Assembly: GCF_900102885.1 (NCBI RefSeq)
Contig: NZ_FNGE01000007.1
Coordinates: 62,001-126,000, forward strand
Origin: Paracoccus chinensis
Lineage (GTDB): Bacteria > Pseudomonadota > Alphaproteobacteria > Rhodobacterales > Rhodobacteraceae
Direction of reading: 5' to 3'
DNA: 64,000 nt
Shown here: one piece after another, positions 54,594-63,189 of the stretch
Layout: each line of letters opens with the position of its first letter
How positions within the stretch are numbered: position 1 is the stretch's first letter
Notes under the pieces: model-generated
Databases searched by the model: none
The model's input: the letters and a program-made list of their open reading frames with translations, nothing else
Told to the model about the DNA's origin: nothing
Position numbers and translations under genes: made by a program

Positions 54594-56474
54594 ATGTCGC
54601 GCTTTGTCAGCATCGCGGATCGTGACCGGATCGAGGCCGAGATGCCTTATGCCGACCGGCCGCTGCCCAGGACGATCTATGGCTTCCTGTCGGCTGCCCG
54701 CGACCGATCTCCGCAGCGCCCGGCACTGGCCTTCCAGCTGTTGGCCGACCCGCGCAGCCGTGCCTGCACGATGAACTGGACGGAGTTCCACGAGCGGGTG
54801 ACCGAAACGGCGAACCTGTTCCGCAGCCTCGGCGTGGGCCCGACGGATACCGTGGCCTACCTGCTGCCGAACTGCCTGGAAACGCCGGTCGTGCTGCTGG
54901 GAGGAGCGACGGCGGGGATCGTAAACCCGATCAACCCCCTGCTTGAGCCGGAGCAGATCGCCAGCATCCTGCGCGAAACCAACGCCAAGGTGCTGGTCAC
55001 GCTGAAATCCATGCCCAAGTCGGACGTGGCGCAGAAGGCCGCCGCCGCGCTGGAACTGGCGCCCAACGTCGAGACCCTGCTGGAGGTTGACCTGGCGCGG
55101 TACCTCAGCCGCTTCAAGCGGCTGGTCGTGCGCTTCCTGCGCCCGCGCGTCGTGGCCAGGCACAAGGCGCGGGTGCTGGACTTCGAGGCCGCGGCCTCGG
55201 CCCAGCCCCATGACCGGCTGGCCTTCGAGGACGTGCAGGCCGACCGTGTCGCCGCCTATTTCCACACGGGCGGCACCACGGGGATGCCCAAGATCGCCCA
55301 GCACAAGTATTCGGGGATGATCTACAACGGTTTCCTGGGCGGCTCGCTGCTGTTTCAGGAAAACGACGTGCTGATGTGCCCGCTGCCCTTGTTCCACGTC
55401 TTCGCGGCCTATCCGATCCTGATGTCCTGCATCCAGTCGGGCGCGATGATGGTGATGCCGACGCCGGCCGGATACCGGGGCGAGGGCGTGATGGACAATT
55501 TCTGGAAGCTGGTGGAGCGCTGGCAGGCGAGTTTCCTGATCACCGTGCCGACCGCCATCGCCGCGCTGATGCAGCGTCCGGTCAACGCTGACGTCTCCAG
55601 CCTGCGCACGGCGATTTCAGGTTCGGCCGCACTGCCGGTCGAGCTTTACAACCGCTTCAAGCAGGCGACCGGCGTCGAGATCGCCGAGGGCTACGGCCTG
55701 ACCGAGGCGACCTGCCTTGTCAGCTGCAACCCGGTGGACGGGCTGAAGAAGGTGGGCTCGGTCGGCATCCCCCTGCCCTATACCCATGTCCGCATCCTGC
55801 GGCGCACGCCCGAGGGCTTCAAGGACTGCGGCACCGACGAGGTGGGCGAGATCTGCGTGGCCAATCCCGGCGTCTTCGAGGGCTCGACCTACACCGAGAC
55901 GGACAAGAACCACGACCTGTTCGCCGAGGACCGCTTCCTGCGGACGGGCGACCTCGGGCGGATCGACGCGGACGGTTACCTGTGGATCACGGGCCGGGCC
56001 AAGGACCTGATCATCCGGGGCGGCCACAACATCGACCCGGCCGAGATCGAGGAAGGGATGCTGTCGCATCCCGATGTGGTCGGCGCCGCTGCGATCGGCC
56101 AGCCCGACAGCTTCGCGGGCGAACTCCCCTGCGTTTATGTCCAGCTGCGCGACGGGGCCTCGGTGCCGACCGAGGCACTGGCCGGACATGCCCGCGCGCA
56201 TATCCATGAACGCGCGGCCGTCCCCAAGCACATCGAGATCATGCCCGAGCTGCCGACGACCGCCGTGGGCAAGGTCTTCAAGCCCGCCCTGCGCAAGCTG
56301 GCCATTGCTCGTGTCCTGTCGGCGGCGCTGGAGGGCACGGGCGCCTCGGTCGCCGAGGTGGTCGAGCATCGCCGGAACGGCCTGACCGCCCGCGTCACCC
56401 GGGCTCCGGGCACGGACGAGGCCGAGGTGACCCGCCGGCTGGGCGAGTTCACTGTCCCTTGGGAATGGGCCTGA
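54594..56474 (+). CDS. AMP-forming acyl-CoA synthetase
   Basis: ANL-family ligase activating a carboxylic acid through acyl-AMP. P-loop YFHTGGTTGMPKIAQHKYSG near 223, GYGLTEATCLVS, TGDLGRIDADGYLWITGRAKD and the C-terminal TTAVGKVFKPALR with the catalytic Lys. 626 residues, a size seen in fatty or aryl acid ligases; substrate unknown. GGAGGGGGAG precedes the ATG of MSRFVSIADRD; the longer upstream frame overlaps the CAP gene promoter region. Confidence 0.9.
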   Translation: MSRFVSIADRDRIEAEMPYADRPLPRTIYGFLSAARDRSPQRPALAFQLLADPRSRACTMNWTEFHERVTETANLFRSLGVGPTDTVAYLLPNCLETPVVLLGGATAGIVNPINPLLEPEQIASILRETNAKVLVTLKSMPKSDVAQKAAAALELAPNVETLLEVDLARYLSRFKRLVVRFLRPRVVARHKARVLDFEAAASAQPHDRLAFEDVQADRVAAYFHTGGTTGMPKIAQHKYSGMIYNGFLGGSLLFQENDVLMCPLPLFHVFAAYPILMSCIQSGAMMVMPTPAGYRGEGVMDNFWKLVERWQASFLITVPTAIAALMQRPVNADVSSLRTAISGSAALPVELYNRFKQATGVEIAEGYGLTEATCLVSCNPVDGLKKVGSVGIPLPYTHVRILRRTPEGFKDCGTDEVGEICVANPGVFEGSTYTETDKNHDLFAEDRFLRTGDLGRIDADGYLWITGRAKDLIIRGGHNIDPAEIEEGMLSHPDVVGAAAIGQPDSFAGELPCVYVQLRDGASVPTEALAGHARAHIHERAAVPKHIEIMPELPTTAVGKVFKPALRKLAIARVLSAALEGTGASVAEVVEHRRNGLTARVTRAPGTDEAEVTRRLGEFTVPWEWA

Positions 56475-56512
56475 GGAGCTGAGTCCCCGCGCCCCGGCCC
56501 AGCCCCTTGGGA

Positions 56513-56830
56513 TCAGCCCTGCCCGGCAAGGGCCATGACTGATCCCGCGACGGCGCCCAGCAGGACGATGATCCAGGGCGGCGCCCTCCACACCGCCAGC
56601 GCGACGAACAGCACTGCCGCCAGCGCGAAATCCGCGCGGCCGTGGATGGCGCTGGTGAAGACGGGATCGTGAAGCGCAGCAGCGAGGATACCCACACGGC
56701 TGCATTGGCGCCTTGCATGGCCGACTGCGCCCATGGCCGGCTGCGCAGCAGGTTCCAGAAGGGAAGCGCCGCGACCCGCAGCAGGAAGCCCGGCAGGAAC
56801 AGCGCCCCAAGGGCGAGGGCCGCGTCATGG
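56513..56830 (-). pseudogene. Frameshifted C-terminal remnant of chromate transporter chrA
   Basis: Leftward translation in one frame gives ALALGALFLPGFLLRVAALP and FWNLLRSRPWAQSAMQGANAAV; in the next frame it continues as VGILAAALHDPVFTSAIHGR and ADFALAAVLFVALAVWRAPP to GQG stop. Joined, they match the last ~105 residues of ChrA. The frame changes near 56690, where GTGTG replaces an expected GTGGTG (one base missing). No N-terminal part is present: a cobalamin riboswitch occupies the place. Read as gene decay. Confidence 0.75.
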
Positions 56831-56939
56831 GCTGGCCTTTCGCGGCATCTGGCGGGCCGGGCATGGCACGCGCGGGCGGGACAGGCAACGACGGGGCCCG
56901 CCCGGCCATTGACGCGGCCCCGACCCTGCGCGTATCTGC

Positions 56940-57118
56940 CGCTGTCCGAGTTCCGGCCCTGCCGGATTGAAAGGGAACACGGGACGGCCCCAAAGGGCTG
57001 AGGCCGTGGCTGCCCCCGCAACTGTGCGCGGAGAGCGGCGCCGACATGCCACTGGGGCTTGCCCCGGGAAGGCCGGCCGCCGTGATGACCCGCAAGCCAG
57101 GAGACCTGCTCGGCGACA
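56940..57118 (+). ncRNA. Cobalamin (adenosylcobalamin) riboswitch
   Basis: The class hallmarks occur in order: GAAAGGGAAC-type start, GGCTGCCCCCGCAACTGT (57008-57025), GCCACTGG (57048-57055), GGGAAGG (57066-57072) and the B12 box GCCAGGAGACCTGC (57096-57109). CCGAG (56946) and CTCGG (57109) can form the closing stem. It lies about 130 bases before the btuB start and should lower uptake when B12 is plentiful. Confidence 0.95.
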
Positions 57119-57252
57119 CCCTTTCGATGGTGCGGGGCGCGCCAGCGAAGCGGCATGCCGCAGCGGTGATCCGTCAACCGTCTGCGGGGCCGATCTGTCC
57201 CCCGGACCCACGCCAACCTTGCGGGCGCTGCCCCGCCATCCCGGGACCGATC

Positions 57253-59121
57253 ATGTCCATCCGCACCCTTCGCCTGACCACCGCACCCCTTGCCGTCACG
57301 CTGATCCTTTCCGCCCCTGCCCTGGCGCAGGAGCGTGTGACGCTCGACCCCGTGATCCTGTCGGCCGGCTTCTCGCCCGTCGAGGCCGGCGCCTATGGCC
57401 GGGCGGCGACCGTCCTGGACGCCGAGGACCTGCGCCGCCGCGGCGTGTCCAGCCTGCAGGACGCGCTGCGCGCCCTGCCGGGCGTCTCGGTCGGCAGCAC
57501 CGGCACCTCGAACACTGCCGTCCGCATCCGGGGCGGCGAAACGCGGCACACGCTTGTCCTGATCGACGGCGTCAGCGCGGCGGCGGGCGACCAGCCCTAT
57601 TTCCTGTCCGGCCTCGACCTGGCCGATGTCGAACGCATCGAGGTGCTGCGCGGCCCGCAGACGGTCTATTACGGGTCCAACGCCGCCTCGGGCGTGGTCA
57701 ACATCATCACCCGCAGGGCCGAGGCGACGGGGGGCTATGCGCGCGCCGAGATCGGCAACGGCGAGGCGCTTGCGCTGGGACAATCGCTGGTGGGCGACCG
57801 CTGGCGCCTGCAGGGCGACTGGTCCTGGCGCGACGACAAGGGCCATGACGTGTCGGCCGGCGACGGGGGCGACGACGACGGCATTCGCCGCGGCACGCTG
57901 GCGCTGTCGGGCGAATACGAGGCGACCGAGACGCTGCGCTTCGGCTTCTCGGCGCGCCGCTCGGACGAACGCTACGAGTTCGACGGCACCAACTGGTTTG
58001 CCTCGGACAAGGACAACTACCTGATCGACAGCGACGACGAAGCCAGGCGCGACGAGCGGATCGGCACGGTCTGGGCCAGCAGGACCTCGCTGGACGGGCG
58101 GCTCGAACAGCGGCTCGCCTGGCAAGACACCCGCCACCGGCTGGAACAGGACGACGGCGCGACCTCGCGCGCGCGGACACGGGCGCTGAAATACCGCGCC
58201 ACCTTCGGTTTGGACGGGTCCGTCGCCGAAGCGGACCAGACCCTTGCGCTGGCGCAGGACTGGATCACCGACGAGGCCACGGGCGTGGCCGACAACCGGC
58301 GCGAGACGCGTTCGACGGCACTGGAATACCGGGGCGCCCATGCCAACGGACTCGATCTGCAGCTGGGCCTGCGCCACGACGACAGCTCGGACTTCGAGTC
58401 CAAGACCACCTGGAACGCGGGCCTGTCCTGGCGGATCGAGGGCACGCCCCTGCGCCTGCACGCCTCGGCCGGGACGGGCGTCAGTAACCCGCAGTATTTC
58501 GAGATCCTCGGCGGCTATGGCTATGTCGGCAACCCGAACCTCAAGCCCGAGGAGAACCGCAGCATCGATCTCGGGGTCGAATACGGCCTGCCGGACGGGC
58601 GGGGCGTCATCGACGTGACCTGGTTCAAGGAGCGGCTGGAGGACGAGATCACCTTCAGCGGCCTGCTGCTGCCGAATGGCACAAACTACTACAACCAGAA
58701 CGGCACCAGCCGCCGCGAGGGGATTGAGCTCACCTACCGTCAGGACGTCACCGATACGCTGACGATCGGCGCGGCCTATACCTATCTGGACGCAAGGAAC
58801 TCGGACGGCGCAGTCGAGATCCGCCGCCCCCGGCACGAACTGACCGTGAACGCAAGCCTGCAGACCTTCGGCGGGCGCGGCTGGGTGGCGGCCGACCTGC
58901 GTCATGTCCGCGACCTGCCCGACACGCAGTATTGGGGCAGCTACGCGACCGAGGACCTGCCGGATTTCACCACCGTCAACCTCGCCGCCAGCTATGACCT
59001 GACCGACCAGGCCCGCCTGTCCGCCCGCGTCACCAACCTGTTCGACGAGGATTATTCCGAAACCTGGGGCTATGCCGCGCCCGGCCGCGCAGCCTGGCTG
59101 GGGATCGAAACGCGGTGGTAA
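57253..59121 (+). CDS. btuB: TonB-dependent vitamin B12 receptor BtuB
   Basis: Outer-membrane porin-like receptor importing cobalamin with TonB energy. Signal peptide to about residue 25, TonB-box region LDPVILSAGF (31-40), plug domain with GVSSLQDALRALPGVSVGST split as SLQDALRALPGVSV and DVERIEVLRGPQTVYYGSNA, and a beta-barrel ending in FDEDYSETWGYAAPGR. 622 residues. Start ATG of MSIRTLRLTT; the frame upstream runs into the riboswitch and is not coding. btuF follows, overlapping by seven bases. Confidence 0.93.
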   Translation: MSIRTLRLTTAPLAVTLILSAPALAQERVTLDPVILSAGFSPVEAGAYGRAATVLDAEDLRRRGVSSLQDALRALPGVSVGSTGTSNTAVRIRGGETRHTLVLIDGVSAAAGDQPYFLSGLDLADVERIEVLRGPQTVYYGSNAASGVVNIITRRAEATGGYARAEIGNGEALALGQSLVGDRWRLQGDWSWRDDKGHDVSAGDGGDDDGIRRGTLALSGEYEATETLRFGFSARRSDERYEFDGTNWFASDKDNYLIDSDDEARRDERIGTVWASRTSLDGRLEQRLAWQDTRHRLEQDDGATSRARTRALKYRATFGLDGSVAEADQTLALAQDWITDEATGVADNRRETRSTALEYRGAHANGLDLQLGLRHDDSSDFESKTTWNAGLSWRIEGTPLRLHASAGTGVSNPQYFEILGGYGYVGNPNLKPEENRSIDLGVEYGLPDGRGVIDVTWFKERLEDEITFSGLLLPNGTNYYNQNGTSRREGIELTYRQDVTDTLTIGAAYTYLDARNSDGAVEIRRPRHELTVNASLQTFGGRGWVAADLRHVRDLPDTQYWGSYATEDLPDFTTVNLAASYDLTDQARLSARVTNLFDEDYSETWGYAAPGRAAWLGIETRW

Positions 59122-59936
59122 GCCTGCGCGCCCTGGCGGTGCTGGCGCTGGCGGCGGGTCTTGCGGCACCCGCCGGGGCCGAGCCGCCCAAGCGGGTCGT
59201 GTCGATGAACCTCTGCACCGACCAGCTGGCGATGGCGCTGGCCGCTCCGGGGCAGCTTGTCTCGGTGTCCTATCTTGCCCTCGATCCCCGTTCCTCGGCC
59301 ATGGTGGAAGAGGCCATGGCCTATCCCACCAACCGGGGCCGGGCCGAGGAGATCTATCTGCTGAAGCCCGACCTGGTGCTGGCGGGCAGCTTCGGCGGCC
59401 CCGCCGTCGCCATGCTGCACCGGCTGGGCGTTCCGGTGGTCGAGGTCGCACCGCCCACCTCGCTGGCCGAGGCGCGGGACGCCATCGCCCAGGTCGGCGC
59501 GGCCCTGGGCCGCAGCGAGACGGCCGAGGCGATGATCGCCGACTTCGACCGCGAGGTGGCAAGGCTTGCACGCCCCGCAGGGCCGGATGCGCCGACCGCC
59601 GCGACCTGGGGCGCGAACGGCTATTCGATCGCGGGGGACACGCTGGCCGGGGACATCCTGCGCCGGGCAGGATTCGCGCTGGTGACGGACCGGCTGGGCA
59701 TGGAGACCTCGGGCTATGTCCCGCTCGAGGTGCTGGTCATGGCCCAGCCCGACCTGATCGTGACCGGCAGCCCCTATCCCGGCGCCTCGCGCGCCGAGGA
59801 GGTGCTGGACCATCCCGCGCTGGAGAGGCTGGAGGGCCATGTCCTGCGCGTGCCGGATGCGCTGTGGACCTGCGCCCTGCCCCGCTCGCTGGAAGCCTTG
59901 GCCATGCTCTCGGCCGAAGCCGAGGCGCTGCGGTGA
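59115..59936 (+). CDS. btuF: Periplasmic cobalamin-binding protein BtuF-like
   Basis: Substrate-binding protein of the B12 ABC importer. GTG start overlaps the btuB stop; signal peptide to about residue 22. Seen: RVVSMNLCTDQLAMALA, AEEIYLLKPDLVLAGSFGG, TWGANGYSIAGDTLAGDIL and the hinge region common to FecB/BtuF proteins. 273 residues. Riboswitch control and the adjacent btuC/btuD genes decide for cobalamin over ferric siderophore. Confidence 0.88.
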   Translation: MVSLRALAVLALAAGLAAPAGAEPPKRVVSMNLCTDQLAMALAAPGQLVSVSYLALDPRSSAMVEEAMAYPTNRGRAEEIYLLKPDLVLAGSFGGPAVAMLHRLGVPVVEVAPPTSLAEARDAIAQVGAALGRSETAEAMIADFDREVARLARPAGPDAPTAATWGANGYSIAGDTLAGDILRRAGFALVTDRLGMETSGYVPLEVLVMAQPDLIVTGSPYPGASRAEEVLDHPALERLEGHVLRVPDALWTCALPRSLEALAMLSAEAEALR

Positions 59937-60916
59937 GACGGGACGCGCGCCTTCTGGGCAGCCTCGCCGCGCTGGTGGCGGCGCTGGCGCTCGCCTCGCT
60001 GCTGACCGGACCCGCGGATGCCGGGCTCCGCGCAGGGATTGAGGCGCTGTGGACCGGCGAGGGGCCGCTGGGCATCGTCTTGCGCGAGATCCGGGCCCCG
60101 CGCACCGTGCTGGCCATCATGGTCGGCGCGAGCCTCGGGCTGTCCGGTGCGGCGCTGCAGGGCTACCTGCGCAATCCCCTGGCTGAGCCGGGGCTGATCG
60201 GCATCTCCGCCTCGGCCGCGCTGGGGGCGGTGGTCGCGATCCAGGCGGGGGTTTCGGCACTGGCGCTGGGCGTGCCCTTCGCGGCCCTGGGCGGCGCGCT
60301 GGGGGGCGTCGCGCTGATCCTGGGACTGGCGGGACGCCGGGCCGGGGGCCTGGGCCTGATCCTCGGCGGCATCGCCGTTTCGGCACTGGCGGGGGCGCTG
60401 ACAGCGCTGGTGCTGAACCTCTCGCCCAATCCCTTCGCCGCCTACGACATCATGTTCTGGACCATGGGCTCGCTTGCGGACCGCAGCTGGGGCCATGTGC
60501 TGACCGCAGCCCCGCTGATGCTGGCGGGATGGGTCGCGCTGGCGCGGGCGGGCCGTGACCTCGACGCGCTGTCGCTGGGCGAGGAAGCCGCAGCCTCCAT
60601 GGGCGTGAACCTTGCGCGGCTGCGGCTGCTTGTGGTGCTGGGCGCCGCCGCCGCCGTCGGGGCCGCGACGGCCGTTGCCGGGGCGATTGGCTTCGTCGGG
60701 CTGGTCGTGCCGCATCTGCTGCGAGGCGCCGTCGGGGCGATGCCCTCGCGCCTGCTGCCCGCCGCAGCCCTGGGGGGCGCGGCGCTGGTGCTGGCGGCGG
60801 ATGTGGCGGTGCGGCTGATCCTGCCGGAACGCGACCTCAAGCTGGGGGTGATGATGGCGCTGGTGGGGGCCCCAGTTTTCCTGCACCTCATCTGGCGCAC
60901 GCAGGCTGGACGATGA
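59933..60916 (+). CDS. btuC: Cobalamin ABC transporter permease BtuC-like
   Basis: FecCD-family inner-membrane permease, 327 residues and about ten helices. Family motifs: REIRAPRTVLAIMVGASLGL, GAALQGYLRNPLAEPGLIG and GAIGFVGLVVPHLLRGAVG. The start is GTG overlapping the btuF stop (GTGA). Ends overlapping btuD by four bases. Confidence 0.92.
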   Translation: MRRDARLLGSLAALVAALALASLLTGPADAGLRAGIEALWTGEGPLGIVLREIRAPRTVLAIMVGASLGLSGAALQGYLRNPLAEPGLIGISASAALGAVVAIQAGVSALALGVPFAALGGALGGVALILGLAGRRAGGLGLILGGIAVSALAGALTALVLNLSPNPFAAYDIMFWTMGSLADRSWGHVLTAAPLMLAGWVALARAGRDLDALSLGEEAAASMGVNLARLRLLVVLGAAAAVGAATAVAGAIGFVGLVVPHLLRGAVGAMPSRLLPAAALGGAALVLAADVAVRLILPERDLKLGVMMALVGAPVFLHLIWRTQAGR

Positions 60917-61683
60917 GCCTGTCCCTGCAGGACCTGACGGTGCGGCGCGACGGATGCCCGACCGTCGATCATGTGACGCTGGAGGTGCCGGCGGGTAGCT
61001 TCGTCGGCCTGATCGGCCCCAATGGCGCGGGCAAGACCACGCTGATGCAGGCCGCGCTGGGGCTGATCCCGGCCGAGGGGCAGTCGGACCTTACAGCCCT
61101 CTCCCCTGCCCGCCGCGCCCGCCGTGCCGCCTGGCTGCCGCAGGCGCGCGAGATCGCCTGGCCCATCCCGGTCGAGGCGCTGGTGCGCCTGGGCCGCCGC
61201 GCCGATCCCGACCGTCGCGCCGACGCGGCCGCCGTGGCCGAGGCGATGGCGGCGCTGGACGTCACCCATCTGGCAAGCCGTCGCGCGACCGAGCTTTCCG
61301 GCGGAGAGTTGGCCCGCGTCCTGATCGCCCGGCTGCTTGCTCAACGCACGCCGCTGATCCTGGCCGACGAGCCGGTGGCGGGGCTCGACCCCTCGCACCA
61401 GTTCGCGGTGATGGAGCTGTTCGCCCGCTTCGCGCGGCAGGGGCGCACGGTGATCGCCTCGATCCACGACCTCGCGCTGGCCGCGCGCTTCTGCCATCGG
61501 CTGGTGCTGATGGACCGGGGGCGCCTTGTCGCCGACGGCCGCCCGTCCGAGGTTCTGACGCCTGCGCGGCTGGAACAGGTCTTCGGCGTCTCGGGCGCCT
61601 TCGTGCCGACGCCCGCGGGGCCGGTCTTCGTCACCCTGCCGCCACCCCCAGGGTCTTCCGTGCCCGTGCCACCAGAGCCGTGA
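60913..61683 (+). CDS. btuD: Cobalamin ABC transporter ATPase BtuD-like
   Basis: 256-residue ATPase: Walker A GPNGAGKTT at 35-43, signature LSGGELARVLIARLL, Walker B LILADEPVAGLD and H-loop SIHDLALAARF. Overlaps btuC by four bases. Its last 53 bases overlap the convergent DsbA-type gene; the C-terminal Pro-rich tail (LPPPPGSSVPVPPEP) is encoded there. Confidence 0.92.
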   Translation: MSLSLQDLTVRRDGCPTVDHVTLEVPAGSFVGLIGPNGAGKTTLMQAALGLIPAEGQSDLTALSPARRARRAAWLPQAREIAWPIPVEALVRLGRRADPDRRADAAAVAEAMAALDVTHLASRRATELSGGELARVLIARLLAQRTPLILADEPVAGLDPSHQFAVMELFARFARQGRTVIASIHDLALAARFCHRLVLMDRGRLVADGRPSEVLTPARLEQVFGVSGAFVPTPAGPVFVTLPPPPGSSVPVPPEP

Positions 61684-62263
61684 GATCGTCGAAGCTCTGC
61701 TCGCCGAACAGGGCTTCGTCGCCGGCGATGAAGGTGGGGGTGCCGATCAGGCTCATGTGCTCGGCCAGCATGAAGGAGCGGGCGATGTGATCCTCGACCG
61801 GGTCGGACTGCATCGCCGCGCGCAGCTTCGCCTCGTCCAGCCCCAGCCGGCGGATGACGCGCATCACGGACGGCTCGGCGGCGCGGTCCTTCATCGCCAT
61901 CAGTCCCGCGTGGACCTGCCAGTATTTCCCCTGCTCGCGCGCGGCCAGTGCCGCCCGCGCCGCGAAGTCCGAGCCCTCGCCGAAGACCGGCCATTCGCGG
62001 AAGACGACGCGCAGTTGCGGATCCGCGCCGATCAGGCGCTGCACCGCGGGCACCAGCTTCTTGCAGAAGGGGCAGTTGTAATCGAAGAACTCGGTCAGCG
62101 TGACATTGCCGTCCGGGTTGCCCAGCACGATGCCGTTGCGGTCCCGTTCCAATGCCTCGCGCAGTTCCCCGGGCATCGGGTTCGGCCGGTCGGCCGTCTG
62201 GCCTAGCGCGGGCGAGGCCGCCGCGGCGGCGAGAAGGGCAAGCGTGGCGCGGCGGCTGGGCAT
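61631..62263 (-). CDS. DsbA-family periplasmic thiol oxidoreductase
   Basis: Signal peptide to about residue 21 (ASPALG), then a thioredoxin-fold domain with active site CPFC at 64-67 (EFFDYNCPFCKKLVPAV) and the cis-Pro loop IGTPTFIAGDEALFG. 210 residues; resembles the DsbA/BdbD-like (Com1) subgroup common in alphaproteobacteria. Oxidase versus isomerase role unresolved. Start ATG of MPSRRATLAL, the upstream frame being non-coding. Confidence 0.9.
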   Translation of the reverse strand: MPSRRATLALLAAAAASPALGQTADRPNPMPGELREALERDRNGIVLGNPDGNVTLTEFFDYNCPFCKKLVPAVQRLIGADPQLRVVFREWPVFGEGSDFAARAALAAREQGKYWQVHAGLMAMKDRAAEPSVMRVIRRLGLDEAKLRAAMQSDPVEDHIARSFMLAEHMSLIGTPTFIAGDEALFGEQSFDDLTALVARARKTLGVAAG

Positions 62264-62359
62264 GGGCGTCCTTTCGGTGATCCGGGGGCAGGCTAGAAAC
62301 GTTGGGGGCCAGAGGGAAATCACGAAGCCTCCAGCCGGGGGCCCCGCCCCGGAGGACAG

Positions 62360-62674
62360 ATGCCGCGCCGATCCGCCGCCCCGCCGATCCGGGAACCCGA
62401 GACGGAACCCACCTGCCCCCTCTGTCTGCGCCCGATCCCGCCGGGCGTGCCGCAGAGCCGCCATCACCTTGTGCCGAAACTGCGCGGCGGCAAGGGCGGC
62501 GAGACGGTGCTGCTGCACCAGGTCTGCCATTCCACGATCCACCGCACCCTGAGCGAGACGGAACTGGCGCGGAACTACGCGACGGTCGAAGCCCTGCGCG
62601 GGCATCCCGAGTTGCGGCGCTTCTTCGACTGGGTGGCGAAGCGCCCGCCCGGGTGGAAGGGGAAGGTGCGGTGA
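62360..62674 (+). CDS. HNH endonuclease-domain protein
   Basis: 104 residues with an HNH core: Cys19/Cys22 (CPLC), SRHHLVPKLRGGKGGETVLL with the catalytic His, and VCHSTIHRTL carrying the later Cys/His ligands. Such small HNH proteins are conserved in proteobacteria without known targets. It follows a GC-rich, repeat-like hairpin and lies alone between a leftward dsbA-type gene and a small secreted protein gene. Confidence 0.85.
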   Translation: MPRRSAAPPIREPETEPTCPLCLRPIPPGVPQSRHHLVPKLRGGKGGETVLLHQVCHSTIHRTLSETELARNYATVEALRGHPELRRFFDWVAKRPPGWKGKVR

Positions 62675-62903
62675 AAAGGTGCGTGTTCGCAGGCACCATC
62701 CCGCCCTTGCCGGATGCCTTCTTGTCTGGCGCGTGATCACACGACACCGTGGCCATCAGCCCGCACCTGATGCGGCCCAATCATCAGCACGCCCCGTCCG
62801 CCTCATCACAGCCTCGTCATCTGGCCGGTCTGCGTAGCTCAGCGTTTGGAGAATGCGTGATTCGGGTACACCATCGGACCTCTCCTCCCGGAAAGGAACC
62901 GCC

Positions 62904-63095
62904 ATGCCCCGCCTGACGATCATCAGCCTCGCCTCGGCCTGCGTCCTCGCCACCTCGCCAGTCCTGGCCCAATCCGCCGCAACCACGACGCCCGCGCCCC
63001 AGCCGGTGGTGACAACCCCGGATCAAGGGGCGACGCCCGCGAAGCCTGCTGGCGGCCACAATTGCGGGGGAAAAGCGCGGCAGGTCATGTCGTGA
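62904..63095 (+). CDS. 63-residue secreted protein, function unknown
   Basis: AAAGGAAC precedes the ATG. A signal peptide at 1-22 (MPRLTIISLASACVLATSPV followed by LAQ) is followed by a 41-residue mature part rich in Ala, Pro, Thr and Gly that ends GGHNCGGKARQVMS, with one cysteine. No family recognised. The 230 bases upstream hold no other supported feature. A hairpin follows right after the stop. Confidence 0.55.
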   Translation: MPRLTIISLASACVLATSPVLAQSAATTTPAPQPVVTTPDQGATPAKPAGGHNCGGKARQVMS

Positions 63096-63096
63096 T

Positions 63097-63113
63097 GCCT
63101 TCCCCGGGAAGGC
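63097..63113 (+). terminator. Short hairpin after the secreted-protein gene
   Basis: GCCTTCC-CCG-GGAAGGC, a 7-bp stem immediately after the stop codon. There is no following T-tract, so termination by this element is only possible, not shown. Confidence 0.4.
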
Positions 63114-63189
63114 GCTGCCTTCCCCTCGACAGGATACACTCTGCTCTCAGCCACGAAGGCGAGAGCAGTTTGGATCCACACGGCCCGCG

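Noticed and set aside
62820..62880. tRNA-like fragment GTAGCTCAGCGTTTGGAGAA
   Set aside because: Resembles a D-arm, but no acceptor stem, anticodon arm or T-arm can be formed around it.
62756..62986. Leftward 76-codon frame opposite the small secreted protein
   Set aside because: No ribosome binding site or recognisable fold, and it overlaps the signal-peptide gene that has both.
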